Part shown: positions 26,938-36,927 of the stretch, in pieces
Position numbering within the stretch: position 1 is the first letter of the stretch
How the letters are laid out: the number at the start of each line of letters is the position of its first letter
NCBI GenBank assembly: GCA_947475525.1
Contig: CANJMI010000007.1
Coordinates: forward strand, 124,001-188,000
DNA: 64,000 bases
Direction: 5' to 3'
Origin: Polyangiaceae bacterium
Lineage (GTDB): Bacteria; Myxococcota_A; Polyangia; Polyangiales; Polyangiaceae
Notes under the pieces: model-generated
Seen by the model: the letters and a program-made list of their open reading frames with translations, nothing else
Database searches by the model: none
What the model was told of the DNA's origin: nothing
Position numbers and translations under genes: made by a program

Positions 26938-28347
26938 TCAGCTCGGCTGGTACACGCGCAGGTACTGGCGAGCCGGGCGTTCCCAGCTGCGGTCGAGCCG
27001 CATGATCCGCCGACGCAGCTCGCCCCAGCGAGGGGTAAGCATGGCACTGACCGCACGTGCGGCGGTGGCGGCGAGCGCTTCGCCGGTAGGCTCGTCGAAC
27101 ACGAAGCCAGTGCCCGTCGCGAGTGCCGCGTCGCAGTCGACGACGGTGTCCGCAAGACCGCCAGTCGCGCGGACGATTGGGGCCGCGCCGTAACGCTGCG
27201 CATACTGCTGCACGAGCCCGCACGGCTCGAAGCGGGACGGCATCAACACGGCATCGGCCGCGGCCATCAAACGATGCGTCATTGGCTCGCTGACGCGACC
27301 GAGGAACATCGCCACGTCCGGGCACGCATCCACCGCGGCCACGAGACGCGCTTCGAGCTCGGGGTCACCTTCGCCGGCGATGATCAGCTGACCGGGTCCG
27401 CGCGCGAGCAACGGAATCGCGTCGGCCAGCAAATCGCTGCCTTTTTGTAGACACACGCGGCCGAGCGAAACGAACAGCGGCAAGCTCGGGTCGATCGACA
27501 TCTCGAGCTCCGCGAGGAGTGACGCCTTGCATCGCCCCTTGTTGCGAGCGTCTTCGGCGTCGTAGCGCGCCACGAGGTTCGAGTCGGTCGAGGGGCTAAA
27601 GCTCGCGTAATCGACACCGTTCAGAATGCCGAGAAACGCCGCGCCGCGGGCTGCGAACACGGCGGATAGGCCTTCGGCACCGGGCTCGGTTTGCAGTTCG
27701 CGCGCGTAGGTCGGCGACACCGTCGTGACGGCATCCGCCGCCTCGAGGCCAACCCGGAGTGCGTTGAGGACGCCGTCCCCCGAAACGAGTTCTGCCCCCT
27801 CGAAGCCGAGCTCGTGGGCCTCGGCGATCGGGAAAACGCCTTGATGGGCGGCGTTGTGCACGGTGAGCACGGTGCGAATTCCTGTGCCGCGGAGCAGATG
27901 CGCGACCAGCGCCGAGGGCCAATCGTGGAGGTGAACGACGTCAAAACCCTCGCCTGAAGCCGCTCGCTTTTGCACGTGAGCCGCAACGGCCTGGCAGAAC
28001 ATGCCGAAGCGCTTCAGGTTGTCGGGGTAGGCTTTGCCTTCGTCGTCATAGATTCCCGCGCGGTCGTATAGGCCCGGAATATCAAAGAAGGTGACGAGCA
28101 CGCCGGGGCTCAGCTTCGCGTCGAAAACGGTGGCCTCCCCACAAGGCAGCTTGAGTGGAGAGAGCCGCCGGGCCAACATCAACCCCGCGTCCTCGACAAC
28201 CTTGTAGCGAGGCAGCGCAACGGTAACCTCATGCCCGAGCCGACTCAGCGTCTTCGAGAGCGCAGAAACCGCGTCCGCAAGGCCGCCCACTTTGGCGACC
28301 GGTGCCAGCTCCGAGCTGACCATCAAAATCCGCATGGTCGAGGCCAT
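26938..28347 (-). CDS. glgA: Glycogen synthase (ADP-glucose)
   Basis: 469 residues from the ATG at 28347 (an ATG at 28335 is an alternative). The GT5 features are present: the ADP-glucose-binding KVGGLADAV near residues 19-25, the HLHDWPSALV segment, the long NGVDYASFSP, and the C-terminal GT-B motif MPSRFEPCGLVQQYAQRYGAAPIVRATGGLADTV with the catalytic-loop Glu. It adds glucosyl units from ADP-glucose to glycogen. glgC or branching enzyme genes are not in the window. It is divergent from the pseudouridine synthase with 23 bases between start codons. Confidence 0.95.
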   Translation of the reverse strand: MASTMRILMVSSELAPVAKVGGLADAVSALSKTLSRLGHEVTVALPRYKVVEDAGLMLARRLSPLKLPCGEATVFDAKLSPGVLVTFFDIPGLYDRAGIYDDEGKAYPDNLKRFGMFCQAVAAHVQKRAASGEGFDVVHLHDWPSALVAHLLRGTGIRTVLTVHNAAHQGVFPIAEAHELGFEGAELVSGDGVLNALRVGLEAADAVTTVSPTYARELQTEPGAEGLSAVFAARGAAFLGILNGVDYASFSPSTDSNLVARYDAEDARNKGRCKASLLAELEMSIDPSLPLFVSLGRVCLQKGSDLLADAIPLLARGPGQLIIAGEGDPELEARLVAAVDACPDVAMFLGRVSEPMTHRLMAAADAVLMPSRFEPCGLVQQYAQRYGAAPIVRATGGLADTVVDCDAALATGTGFVFDEPTGEALAATAARAVSAMLTPRWGELRRRIMRLDRSWERPARQYLRVYQPS

Positions 28348-28370
28348 AGTGCATCCCTGGCGTGGCCGCC

Positions 28371-29414
28371 ATGACTCGCAGAGGCGACCCCGTGCGCGAG
28401 CGCGAAGAGCGGTTCGCGGCCCGCACCGAGGGGGTCAGCCGTCCGACGAGCCTCGGCGCGGACGCGGTGATGCGGGTGCTCCGAGTGCCCCCGGAGCTGG
28501 CAGGAATGCGCCTCGATCGCTACGTGCAGACGCAACTTCGCTCAACCAGCCGCACGCGAACGCAGCGTATCGTCGGGCTCGGCGCGTTTAGCCCCGAAGG
28601 CGTCGCGCTGAAGAAAAACCACCGGGTGCGCGCCGAGGAGCGCATCGCCCTGTGGCGCGAGGCCTGGGACGAGGCGTTCACCGACGTCGAGATTCCAGTC
28701 ATCTTCGAGGACGACGCCCTCGTGGCGGTCAACAAGCCGCCGCACGTTGCCGTTCATCCGACTGCGCGCCACAACCGCAGCACCGTGACGTCGCTTCTCG
28801 CGGTGCAGCGACCGAACGACCGACTGACGCTGCTGCATCGCATCGACCGTGAAACGAGCGGAGTGCTCCTGCTCGCGCGGACGAGGGCGGCGGACCGCGC
28901 GGTCAAGGCGCAATTCGAAGAACGCAAAGACGTGCTCAAACGCTACATCGCGTTCGCGTGGGGCAAGCCCGAGTGGCAACGCCTGACGTGCGAACTTCCG
29001 ATGGAACTCGATCCGACGAATCCGACGCGCGTGAAGATGCGCATCGCCGCGCGGGGCGAAGGCCTCGAAGCGGGGACGACCTTCGAGCTGCTCGAGAACC
29101 GCCGTCGGGGCGCGCGGGAATATTCGCTGTTGCGCTGCACACTGCACACGGGTCGGCAGCACCAGATCCGACTGCACTTGAACGCGCTCGGCTTGGCGAT
29201 CGTCGGTGACAAACTCTACGGGCCGGACGAAGCGCTCCACCGCCGCGCGGCCGACAACGCCCTCAGCGAAGAAGACCTCGCGACGCTCGAGCTCGGGCGC
29301 CACGCGCTCCACGCCGCCGAGCTCGAACTCGACCATCCGACCGATGGCCGCCGCATCCGAATCGAAGCGCCGCTCTTACCGGACATGGCCGAGTTTTGGG
29401 AAAACCTAGGCTGA
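28371..29414 (+). CDS. RluA-family pseudouridine synthase
   Basis: About 347 residues; starts at 28371 and 28470 are both possible because only the part from MRVLRVPPELAGMRLDRYV on is family-like. An S4 domain (residues 34-90) precedes the catalytic domain with LLHRIDRETSGVLLLART, holding the nucleophilic Asp, then KRYIAFAWGKP and the HTGRQHQIRLHL and GDKLYGP motifs. Enzymes of this family modify 23S rRNA or tRNA uridines; RluC, RluD and RluA types cannot be separated here. Its 3' end overlaps the pgi stop region by nine bases, tail to tail. Confidence 0.85.
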   Translation: MTRRGDPVREREERFAARTEGVSRPTSLGADAVMRVLRVPPELAGMRLDRYVQTQLRSTSRTRTQRIVGLGAFSPEGVALKKNHRVRAEERIALWREAWDEAFTDVEIPVIFEDDALVAVNKPPHVAVHPTARHNRSTVTSLLAVQRPNDRLTLLHRIDRETSGVLLLARTRAADRAVKAQFEERKDVLKRYIAFAWGKPEWQRLTCELPMELDPTNPTRVKMRIAARGEGLEAGTTFELLENRRRGAREYSLLRCTLHTGRQHQIRLHLNALGLAIVGDKLYGPDEALHRRAADNALSEEDLATLELGRHALHAAELELDHPTDGRRIRIEAPLLPDMAEFWENLG

Positions 29415-31010
29415 GCTTCCCTCTCCTGGCGCGGCTCCACGGCAAAAACGTACGGCGGAGGGGTCCGCACTGCTCGTCGCGTGGATGCGACCGTTCGCCG
29501 CCAGGTGTCGCAGCGCCACGAACAGCGCGTCGACCTCGTCGGTGCCGAGTGACTCGGCAAGCTCCCGTGCCGTACGGGCCGCGTCTGGCGAGACCGGTAG
29601 AATGGCCACCGCGCGACGCTGGAGCGTGAGCACCGCGGCCGCGGCCACCTTGCCTGATTCGACCGCGGGCTGGTGGTACGCATTGACGTCGACGAGCTCG
29701 GCATAGAGGCCGACGGCACGCTCATAAAGCGCGATGAACGCCCCGAGCGCCCGTGCGTTCACTTCGGAAAAAGTCAACGTGAGCGAAGGTTTCTCGCGTG
29801 CCTCGAGAGCACGCCGCGTGCCTTGTAAAAACGCCGAGAGGTAATCGCCGCTCGTGATCCCTGGCTCGACCTCGAGGCTCGTGCCGGCGCGGTCCTTCAA
29901 AATCTCGATGAACGTGACGAAAAAGTCATCCGGACCATCCAGCAGTTGCTGCGCGTACGCGTGTTGGTCGGTGGCGCCCTTGTTGCCATAGACCGTGAGC
30001 CCTTGTGAGACGGTGTTGCCGGCGCGATCGTCGCGTTTTCCCAGCGATTCCATTACGAGTTGCTGCAAATACCGGGAGCTTAACTGGAGGCTGTCTTTGT
30101 AAGGCAACATCACCATGGCGCGGCGCCCGTTGCCGTCGCCGAGTGCGTACCAAATGCACGCGAGCAGCGCCGCGGGGTTCACAAACACGTCGGTCGCACG
30201 CGTCGCGCGATCCATTTCGGCGGCGCCCGCGAGCAGCGCCGTCACATCGATGCCAGCGAGCGCCGAGGGAAAGAGGCCCACCGCGGACGTCACGCTCGTG
30301 CGGCCACCGACCCAATCCCACATCGGGAGTCGCGCGACAAAACCCGCGGCCTCGGCGCGACTGTCGAGTTCGCTGCCTGCCTGGGTAATCGCGATGGCAT
30401 GGCGCGCGAACTCGAGTCCTTGGAGGCGAAAGGCGTTTTCGAGTTCGAGCATGCCGTTGCGGGTTTCTTTGGTGCCGCCCGACTTCGAGATCACGACGAC
30501 GAGCGTGCGGGCGAGATTCGCACCGAGGCGCGCTATCAGGCGGTCGAAACCGTCGGGGTCGGTGTTGTCGGCAAAGTGCACGGTCACCGGCGCGTCCGCT
30601 CCCGCGAGCGCATCGATCAGGAGCTGGGGCCCGAGCGCGGAGCCGCCGATCCCGACGACCACAGCTTCGGTGAAGCGCCCGCCGCTTGGCGGTGCGATCG
30701 CGCCGGAGCGGACGCGTTCGGCGAGCTCCAAAACCCGCGCAACGGTCGCCTCGATCTCGGAGCGAAGCGCAGCCTCGGGGGCGAGCTCGGGGGAGCGCAG
30801 CCAGTAGTGCCCCACGCGGCGCTGCTCATCGGAGTTGGCGAGGGCGCCGCCTTCGAGCGCGCCCATCCGCTCGAAGGCAGAGACGAGCTTCGGACCGAAC
30901 GCTTCGATCGTCGAACGGGCGATCCCTGCGCGACTCCAGTCGAACGTGAACGCCAGCGCCGGATGGTGAAACGAGTGGGCGGAAAAGCGCTTGAACGCGT
31001 CGACGGTCAT
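29406..31010 (-). CDS. pgi: Glucose-6-phosphate isomerase
   Basis: 534 residues from the ATG at 31010, which has AGAGG close upstream. The PGI landmarks are visible: VVVGIGGSALGPQLL (sugar phosphate loop), VVISKSGGTKETRN, GGRTSVTSAVGLFPSALAG, the catalytic-region ESLGKRDDRAG and, near the C-terminus, the Lys in QPAVESGKVAAAAV. The family pattern GGR(F/Y)S has Thr instead of the aromatic residue. It interconverts glucose-6-phosphate and fructose-6-phosphate. The 3' end overlaps the convergent pseudouridine synthase gene. Confidence 0.93.
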   Translation of the reverse strand: MTVDAFKRFSAHSFHHPALAFTFDWSRAGIARSTIEAFGPKLVSAFERMGALEGGALANSDEQRRVGHYWLRSPELAPEAALRSEIEATVARVLELAERVRSGAIAPPSGGRFTEAVVVGIGGSALGPQLLIDALAGADAPVTVHFADNTDPDGFDRLIARLGANLARTLVVVISKSGGTKETRNGMLELENAFRLQGLEFARHAIAITQAGSELDSRAEAAGFVARLPMWDWVGGRTSVTSAVGLFPSALAGIDVTALLAGAAEMDRATRATDVFVNPAALLACIWYALGDGNGRRAMVMLPYKDSLQLSSRYLQQLVMESLGKRDDRAGNTVSQGLTVYGNKGATDQHAYAQQLLDGPDDFFVTFIEILKDRAGTSLEVEPGITSGDYLSAFLQGTRRALEAREKPSLTLTFSEVNARALGAFIALYERAVGLYAELVDVNAYHQPAVESGKVAAAAVLTLQRRAVAILPVSPDAARTARELAESLGTDEVDALFVALRHLAANGRIHATSSADPSAVRFCRGAAPGEGSSA

Positions 31011-31055
31011 GCCCTCTCGAATACGCACGTCGCACCAACGCGTAAAGCGCGGCGC

Positions 31056-33350
31056 TCAGAACGCGAGGCCGAGGGTGGCCTGCAGAGAACGCGGCGGGCC
31101 GGCGACGGCATGGCGGGCAGGCTCCGATGAAGGTTGTGTTCCGGTGCGCCAATTGGACACGTACTTCATCTCGGTCGCGGCATAGGCGGCGTCGGCGACA
31201 TTGAAGACGTCCACCGTGAAATCGATAAACCGCCAACGCAGTGATGCCGACGCATCGAGGAGCGCCACCGGGTCGGTGAACTCTCCGCCCGCGAGCGGTC
31301 GTGCCCCGAGGTACGAGAACCCCGCGCCTACCCGGCCTTCGAGCGGCGCCCCGCGTACCGTCGTCAGCGCGCGCTTCGCGCCGACATCCGCCCGAACGAC
31401 GAGCGCCGGCACGGACGGGACGAGACCTCCCTCAGCTGCCCCGCCGCCATGAACCGCGACGTGACCGCCCTGCTTTTCTTCCGCCTCGGCGTCGTGCTCC
31501 TCGTGCTCGTCCACCGGATCGAGAGTGGCGCGCGTCGAGGTCACCGACGCGGACGCGAGCAGCCACTCGAAGGCCCGCACAATCACGTGCGCCGCGACAC
31601 CACGACGCGTGGTCGGACCGATCGGCTCAAGCACGCCCTCGGCCGGCTCGAACATCAAATCGTTTGACGACAGCGTCGCAAATCCAGACGCGCTGAGCGT
31701 CACGCTTCCGCCCCACGGATGGAGCTTCAGACCTGTCTCGAAGCTGCGAACCCGCGCGAACGGCACGCCGTCGCCCCGTGCGGTCTGGAGCGCCTGCGGG
31801 GACCGATAGCCTTCGCCGTACGACGCGATTGCGTGCAGCCAATGCGTCGGAACCACCTCGACCGTCGCCCGCGGTCCGACGGCCACACCGAGCGCGCGAT
31901 GCCGCGAAGGGACGAGGCTGCTCGCGTTCGGATCGACCGAGGTCGCGCCACCGAAACGGTCCTCGACGTCGAAGCCGAGGACATCGGCCCGCACGCCGCC
32001 GCGCAGCCGCAAATACGGACTCAGCCGCAGATCGACGTCACCGTAGATCCCAAGATCACCCTGCCACACCGCCGCGTCGAGGCGACGGTCCCACACCGCA
32101 TCGCCCGGCGCGCGGACCAGGTTCGCCCTTTGCTCGATGCGATGACCCGCGAAGGCGGCCCCCACCTCCGCGTGTCCATCGAGCCACGTGGCCGGGCTGA
32201 AGCGCGAGGAGCGATGGTACGCGCGTAATCCAGCACCAAAATCCCCGTTTTTCTGGTCGATTCGGTCACCGTCGCCCGGCACGCTCGGCTCCGTGCGCGA
32301 CGGCAGCGTGTAGCCGGTAAAGTTCTCGACCGTGTGGTTATCGACATAGGAAAGCCAAGCCGAGACGCCCGTACTTCCGCCGGATTCGCGCGGGCGCTCG
32401 AGTTGCACCGAGGCGAGCACTCGCGCCGTCGAAGAGACTTGGTTGTTCGCGGACGGGTCCGGGTAGCTGTCGTAAAACCCAACGCGACCGAGGGCCATGT
32501 CGTCCCGACGGACAGTCCCCGGGATTGCACCTCGAGCGCCGTGCGCGGTCACGAGCGCGACGCCGCGGAATCCCGCGGGCCCCCGGAAAGCGAGCTGCGC
32601 CATGCCGGTCGCCGCGGTGGTCTCCCGATTCATGCCGAAGCCATCCGAATGCGACATCGCCGCGGCCCCGAACGTCTCCTCTGCTTCGCCCCGCGGAGCC
32701 CACACGCCGAGCTGCCGGAACATGCCGAAGGAACCCGCCGAGGTGCGGACCTTGAACCCGCGCTCGAGCACGCCCAACGAGAAATCGATGCTGCCCGCAA
32801 CGGCGAAGTCCCCTTGGCGCGGATCGAATACGCCTTCGGTCACGCGCACCGCCCGAACGACCTCAGGCAAGATGAAGTTGAGATCGGCGTAGCCTTGGCC
32901 GTGTACGTGCGACGGCTGGTTCACGGGCACCGAACCGTTCAACGTGAACTCGATGTCCTGGCCGTGCCCCGCATCGAACCCGCGCAGGAAAATCTGGTGG
33001 GCCACGGCGTCGCCTTCGGGCCGCGCGACGTAAACGCCGGGTGCAGCCGCGAGCAACTCGGCGGCGTTGCGGTGCGGTGCGGCGGAGAGCACGTCGACTT
33101 CAAGGAGCACGTCACTGCTCGAACGCGGCGGCGGAACGTGATGACCGTGGACGTCGAGCTCGATCGGGCCGTGGGGCTCGACCCATGAGGCCTCGGCTGC
33201 GGGCGCGCCGGGTTCGCCACCGCTTGGCGCGCTCGGCGGCTCGGGCTCGGCCGCACTCGCGGAGGGCTCGGCGAGGAGGAACGCTGCGTTGAGAGCGGCG
33301 AACGTGGAAACGTAAACAAACGAAGATTGAGCGATCGAAAAACGGGGCAT
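31056..33350 (-). CDS. TonB-dependent receptor with a His-rich loop
   Basis: 764 residues from the ATG at 33350; a signal peptide ends near ASAAE. A His-containing stretch (VHGHHVPPP) comes before the plug domain, which has ELLAAAPGVYVARPEG, QIFLRGFDAGHGQDIEFTLNG and the HVHGQGYADLNFILPE motif that marks a TonB receptor group linked in part to metal uptake. A 22-stranded barrel follows, ending with an aromatic-like LQATLGLAF. Near 31440-31517 a His/Glu-rich loop (HEEHDAEAEE) is inserted. Its substrate is unknown; a divalent metal is a reasonable guess. It follows the His-rich gene by 92 bases. Confidence 0.85.
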   Translation of the reverse strand: MPRFSIAQSSFVYVSTFAALNAAFLLAEPSASAAEPEPPSAPSGGEPGAPAAEASWVEPHGPIELDVHGHHVPPPRSSSDVLLEVDVLSAAPHRNAAELLAAAPGVYVARPEGDAVAHQIFLRGFDAGHGQDIEFTLNGSVPVNQPSHVHGQGYADLNFILPEVVRAVRVTEGVFDPRQGDFAVAGSIDFSLGVLERGFKVRTSAGSFGMFRQLGVWAPRGEAEETFGAAAMSHSDGFGMNRETTAATGMAQLAFRGPAGFRGVALVTAHGARGAIPGTVRRDDMALGRVGFYDSYPDPSANNQVSSTARVLASVQLERPRESGGSTGVSAWLSYVDNHTVENFTGYTLPSRTEPSVPGDGDRIDQKNGDFGAGLRAYHRSSRFSPATWLDGHAEVGAAFAGHRIEQRANLVRAPGDAVWDRRLDAAVWQGDLGIYGDVDLRLSPYLRLRGGVRADVLGFDVEDRFGGATSVDPNASSLVPSRHRALGVAVGPRATVEVVPTHWLHAIASYGEGYRSPQALQTARGDGVPFARVRSFETGLKLHPWGGSVTLSASGFATLSSNDLMFEPAEGVLEPIGPTTRRGVAAHVIVRAFEWLLASASVTSTRATLDPVDEHEEHDAEAEEKQGGHVAVHGGGAAEGGLVPSVPALVVRADVGAKRALTTVRGAPLEGRVGAGFSYLGARPLAGGEFTDPVALLDASASLRWRFIDFTVDVFNVADAAYAATEMKYVSNWRTGTQPSSEPARHAVAGPPRSLQATLGLAF

Positions 33351-33442
33351 TGCGACTCGAAGCGGACGCCGAAGCGCAGCGTGATGCTGCACGATAGGGG
33401 CGACGACCTCTCGAGGCGGCCCGCGTCCGATGGGGTCGCTCG

Positions 33443-33937
33443 CTACGAGGCGCGTCGCGCGTGAAAGTGGCCGACGGCTCCGGACGGAGGCGAGTTCTTC
33501 GGAGCGAGGAGCAACAGCCATTGGCGGGGCAACGGCGCCGGCGCCTCACCGCGCGAGGCAACCGCGGTGACCATGGCCCGACGTGGGGCGACCGCGAGAC
33601 GAAGGGCAAGACGCGGCGCGGCTGACGACGCGTGGCGCGCTGCGGCGCCGAGGCAGTGGTCGTGGTCGTGCGAATCGGCGGCGGCGGTGGGCTCGACGGA
33701 GACGGACGCGTGGTCACCTTCCCCCGCGGCTGCCGCTACGGGTGGGACCGCTTGTCCAAGGTCATGCCCGCTCTCACCGTGAACAAGCTCGCCGTGCTCT
33801 TGGCACACCGAGTGATGCACGAGCACGAAGTGCACGGCGGACTCGAGCTGCAACACGGAGCAGCCGAACGCAACGAGCAGCATCAAGGTGCGCTGCAGCG
33901 CGACCAGCGTGATGCGAGACGGCATTCGTCTTTTCAT
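33443..33937 (-). CDS. His-rich single-pass or secreted protein, unknown function
   Basis: 164 residues from the ATG at 33937. The N-terminus has positive charges followed by a hydrophobic stretch (ITLVALQRTLMLLVAFGC), which could be a membrane anchor or signal peptide. The next part is His-rich (VHFVLVHHSVCQEHGELVHG, then SHDHDHC), and the C-terminus is Ala/Pro/Arg-rich and low in order. The His/Cys content and the position just before a TonB-dependent receptor with its own His-rich loop suggest a metal-handling partner. I recognise no family. Confidence 0.6.
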   Translation of the reverse strand: MKRRMPSRITLVALQRTLMLLVAFGCSVLQLESAVHFVLVHHSVCQEHGELVHGESGHDLGQAVPPVAAAAGEGDHASVSVEPTAAADSHDHDHCLGAAARHASSAAPRLALRLAVAPRRAMVTAVASRGEAPAPLPRQWLLLLAPKNSPPSGAVGHFHARRAS

Positions 33938-33956
33938 GTGCGAGGCAGACTTAGCG

Positions 33957-33969
33957 AACTTTGGAAGTT
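33957..33969. promoter_or_regulatory. Short inverted repeat before the His-rich gene
   Basis: AACTT-TGG-AAGTT lies 20 bases upstream of the ATG at 33937, at a position where an operator would act. The arms are only five bases long and the match could be chance, so it is listed as a weak candidate. Confidence 0.2.
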
Positions 33970-34134
33970 GGCGACTAGAACCGCCCGAAGAACCGGCGTC
34001 AAGACACGATCGTTCGCAGAGCGGTCGAACAGGCGGGCAACGCGCCCACGACATGGTACAAGGACGCCCCTCGTAGGTCGGGTCCCCCGTTTCCCTACGC
34101 GGAACCGGAAAGCGCAGACGTTCGGAGAGATGCG

Positions 34135-36927
34135 ATGACGATCGAGTTCGGCATCAATCAGGGCTTGGTCGACGAGCTCTACGCCAATTACCTAGAAAAC
34201 CCGCAGCTGGTCGATGCCAGTTGGCGCGGCTATTTCGATTCGCTCGTCGGCGCGAATGGGCATGGCGCGAATGGCCACAGCGCGAATGGCCATGGCACGA
34301 CGGGTGAGCCGCATGCCGCCGCTTCGAGTCGCGCAGGCGCGTCGCCGGCGTCGCTCACCGCCCGCGTGCAAAAACTCGTCAACGCGTACCGCACCGTCGG
34401 GCACCTCGTCGCCCACATCAATCCACTCGGACAGCCCGAGGCTCTCACCCACGAGCTCGACCCCGAAAGCTACGGCATCGGGCCGAGCGAGCTCGCAAGC
34501 CGAGTGAACGGCATCGACGTCGCCGGCTCCGAATCGCAAACCGTCGGAGAGATCGTCCTGCGCATGCAGGCGACCTACTGCGGCGCAATCGGAGTCGAGT
34601 TTCGGTCGATCGAAGACGGCGAAGAGCGTCGGTGGTTGCAGACGCGCATGGAAGCGTCGAACAACCGCATGCAGCTCGACCGCGATGCACAGATCCAGCT
34701 TCTAACGAAGCTCTCGGACGCCGAGAACCTCGAGCAGTTCATCCACTCGAGCTACGCCCCGGGGACCAAGCGTTTCTCGCTCGAAGGCCTCGAGAGCCTG
34801 ATCCCGCTGCTCGACCTGATGATCGAAAAAGGCGCTCAGCTCGGAGTCGAAGAGTTCGTGTTCGGCATGGCCCATCGGGGGCGTCTGAATGTCCTCGTCA
34901 ACACGCTCGAGATGCGGCTCTCCGATATCTTCTATGCCTTCGAAGACAAGGACGCCCAGCGGTACCTCGGTCGCGGCGACGTGAAGTACCACCTCGGGTT
35001 TTCAAACGATCGCGTGACGTCGGAAGGCAAGCGCGTCCACCTGACGATGACGTTCAACCCGAGCCACCTCGAGTTCGTCAACCCTGTCGTCGAAGGGCGG
35101 GTCCGCGCAAAGCAGGACCGGCGCGCCGCCGCCGAACGCAAAGCGATAGTCCCGCTGCTCATTCACGGCGACGCCGCCTTCGTCGGTCAAGGCGTCAACA
35201 CCGAGACGCTCAACATGTGCGGCCTGCCGAACTACGCGACCGCTGGAACGATCCACGTGATCGCCAACAACCAGGTCGGCTTCACGACCGACCCGAGTGA
35301 CTCGCGCTCGACCCGCTACGCGAGCGACATCATGAAGATGTTGAACGTCCCCGTCTTTCACGTAAACGGCGAGGATCCCGAGGCCGTCGCGCAGGTCGCG
35401 CACCTCGCGATGGAGTGGCGACAACGCTTCCAAAAAGACGTGCTCGTCGACCTCTACGGGTACCGCCGCCACGGCCACAATGAAGGTGATGAGCCGCGTT
35501 TCACGCAGCCCGCCATGTACCGCATCATCGATGAAAAGCCGACGGTGCGGGAGGTGTACGTCAAACGCCTGGTCGAGCTCGGCCAGATCGACGCCGCGCT
35601 TGCGAACGACATCGGCGTGCGCCGACGCCATGCCCTTTCCGAAGCGCTCGACGAGGTCAAGCAGCGCGGCTTCGTCCCGGCCCCCGACACGATGGGCGGC
35701 GTTTGGCAGGGCTATGCCGGCGGTCCCGACGCGAGCGTTCCCGAGGCCGTCACGGCCGTACCACGCGAGGAGCTGCTCGCCTTATCGGAAGCGCTGAGCC
35801 GCACCCCCGAGAGCTTCCGCGCGCATCGCAAGGTCACCACGTTGCTGCAACAACGCCATCAGCGCGTCTCGAGCGGAGAACCCTTTGATTGGGGTACAGC
35901 CGAGCTCCTCGCCTACGCGACGGTGCTCGCTTCGGGGACGGACATCCGCATCTCCGGTGAAGATGTGCACCGCGGGACGTTCAGCCATCGCCACGCCGTG
36001 TTGTTCGATCAAGAGACCGGCGCGGCACACACGCCCCTAAACCATGTCGGCACAGGGCAAGGCCGTTACGAGTCGTGCAACAGCCCACTCAGTGAGCAAT
36101 CGGTGCTCGGGTTCGACTTCGGTTACAGCCTCGACTCCCCCGATAAGCTCGTCATCTGGGAGGCTCAGTTCGGCGATTTTTTGAACGTGGCCCAGGTCAT
36201 CGTCGATCAGTTCATCTGCTCGAGCGAAGACAAATGGATGCGGCTGTCCGGGCTCGTCCTCTACCTGCCACACGGCTACGAAGGCCAAGGACCCGAGCAC
36301 TCGAGCGCGCGGCTCGAGCGGTTCCTCCAAAATTGCGCCGAAGACAACATCCAGGTCTGCAACCTGACGACGCCCGCGCAACTCTTTCATGTCTTGCGCC
36401 GCCAAGTTGTCCGTCGCTACAGGAAGCCGCTCATCATTCTGACGCCGAAGAGCCTCCTGCGCGCGGCATACGGCACCGAAGGTCCGAAGCCGGTCTCGAC
36501 GTTGGCCGACCTCACCGAAGGCCGTTTTCACCGAGTGATTGCGGACGACGTCGTCGATCCCAAGACCGTGCGGAAGGTCCTCCTCTGCAGCGGCAAGGTC
36601 TACTACGACCTCGCGAAGCGGCGGCTGGAGAAAGGCATAAGTGACGTCGCGATCGTTCGCATCGAGCAGCTCTACCCTTTCAACGGTGAGCTCATCGCTG
36701 CGCTCGCGCCCTACGAAGACGGCACGCCTATTCAATGGGTTCAAGAAGAGCCTTGGAACAACGGCGCGTGGTTCTACATTCATGCGACGCTTCCGCGACT
36801 CCTTGGTGGTCGCTTGCCTCTTCTCGGCGTCGTGAGCCGTGACCCGAGCGCGAGCCCCGCCACAGGCAGCAAGGCCGCGCATGTCGTCGAGCAAGCGCGC
36901 ATCCTCGATCAGGCCTTCGCCCTCTAG
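34135..36927 (+). CDS. sucA: 2-oxoglutarate dehydrogenase E1 component
   Basis: 930 residues, full length, with GGAGAG just before the ATG at 34135. The N-terminal GINQGLVDELYANYLENPQLVD binds the core of the complex. The body has the thiamine diphosphate region (GDAAFVGQGV ... VIANNQVGFTTDP), the DLYGYRRHGHNEGDEP segment and the transketolase-like C-terminal half with GTFSHRHAVLFDQ and LPHGYEGQGPEHSSARLERFLQ. An NGHG-repeat linker follows the N-terminal segment. It catalyses the first, decarboxylating step from 2-oxoglutarate to succinyl-CoA. sucB and lpd are not adjacent. Confidence 0.97.
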   Translation: MTIEFGINQGLVDELYANYLENPQLVDASWRGYFDSLVGANGHGANGHSANGHGTTGEPHAAASSRAGASPASLTARVQKLVNAYRTVGHLVAHINPLGQPEALTHELDPESYGIGPSELASRVNGIDVAGSESQTVGEIVLRMQATYCGAIGVEFRSIEDGEERRWLQTRMEASNNRMQLDRDAQIQLLTKLSDAENLEQFIHSSYAPGTKRFSLEGLESLIPLLDLMIEKGAQLGVEEFVFGMAHRGRLNVLVNTLEMRLSDIFYAFEDKDAQRYLGRGDVKYHLGFSNDRVTSEGKRVHLTMTFNPSHLEFVNPVVEGRVRAKQDRRAAAERKAIVPLLIHGDAAFVGQGVNTETLNMCGLPNYATAGTIHVIANNQVGFTTDPSDSRSTRYASDIMKMLNVPVFHVNGEDPEAVAQVAHLAMEWRQRFQKDVLVDLYGYRRHGHNEGDEPRFTQPAMYRIIDEKPTVREVYVKRLVELGQIDAALANDIGVRRRHALSEALDEVKQRGFVPAPDTMGGVWQGYAGGPDASVPEAVTAVPREELLALSEALSRTPESFRAHRKVTTLLQQRHQRVSSGEPFDWGTAELLAYATVLASGTDIRISGEDVHRGTFSHRHAVLFDQETGAAHTPLNHVGTGQGRYESCNSPLSEQSVLGFDFGYSLDSPDKLVIWEAQFGDFLNVAQVIVDQFICSSEDKWMRLSGLVLYLPHGYEGQGPEHSSARLERFLQNCAEDNIQVCNLTTPAQLFHVLRRQVVRRYRKPLIILTPKSLLRAAYGTEGPKPVSTLADLTEGRFHRVIADDVVDPKTVRKVLLCSGKVYYDLAKRRLEKGISDVAIVRIEQLYPFNGELIAALAPYEDGTPIQWVQEEPWNNGAWFYIHATLPRLLGGRLPLLGVVSRDPSASPATGSKAAHVVEQARILDQAFAL

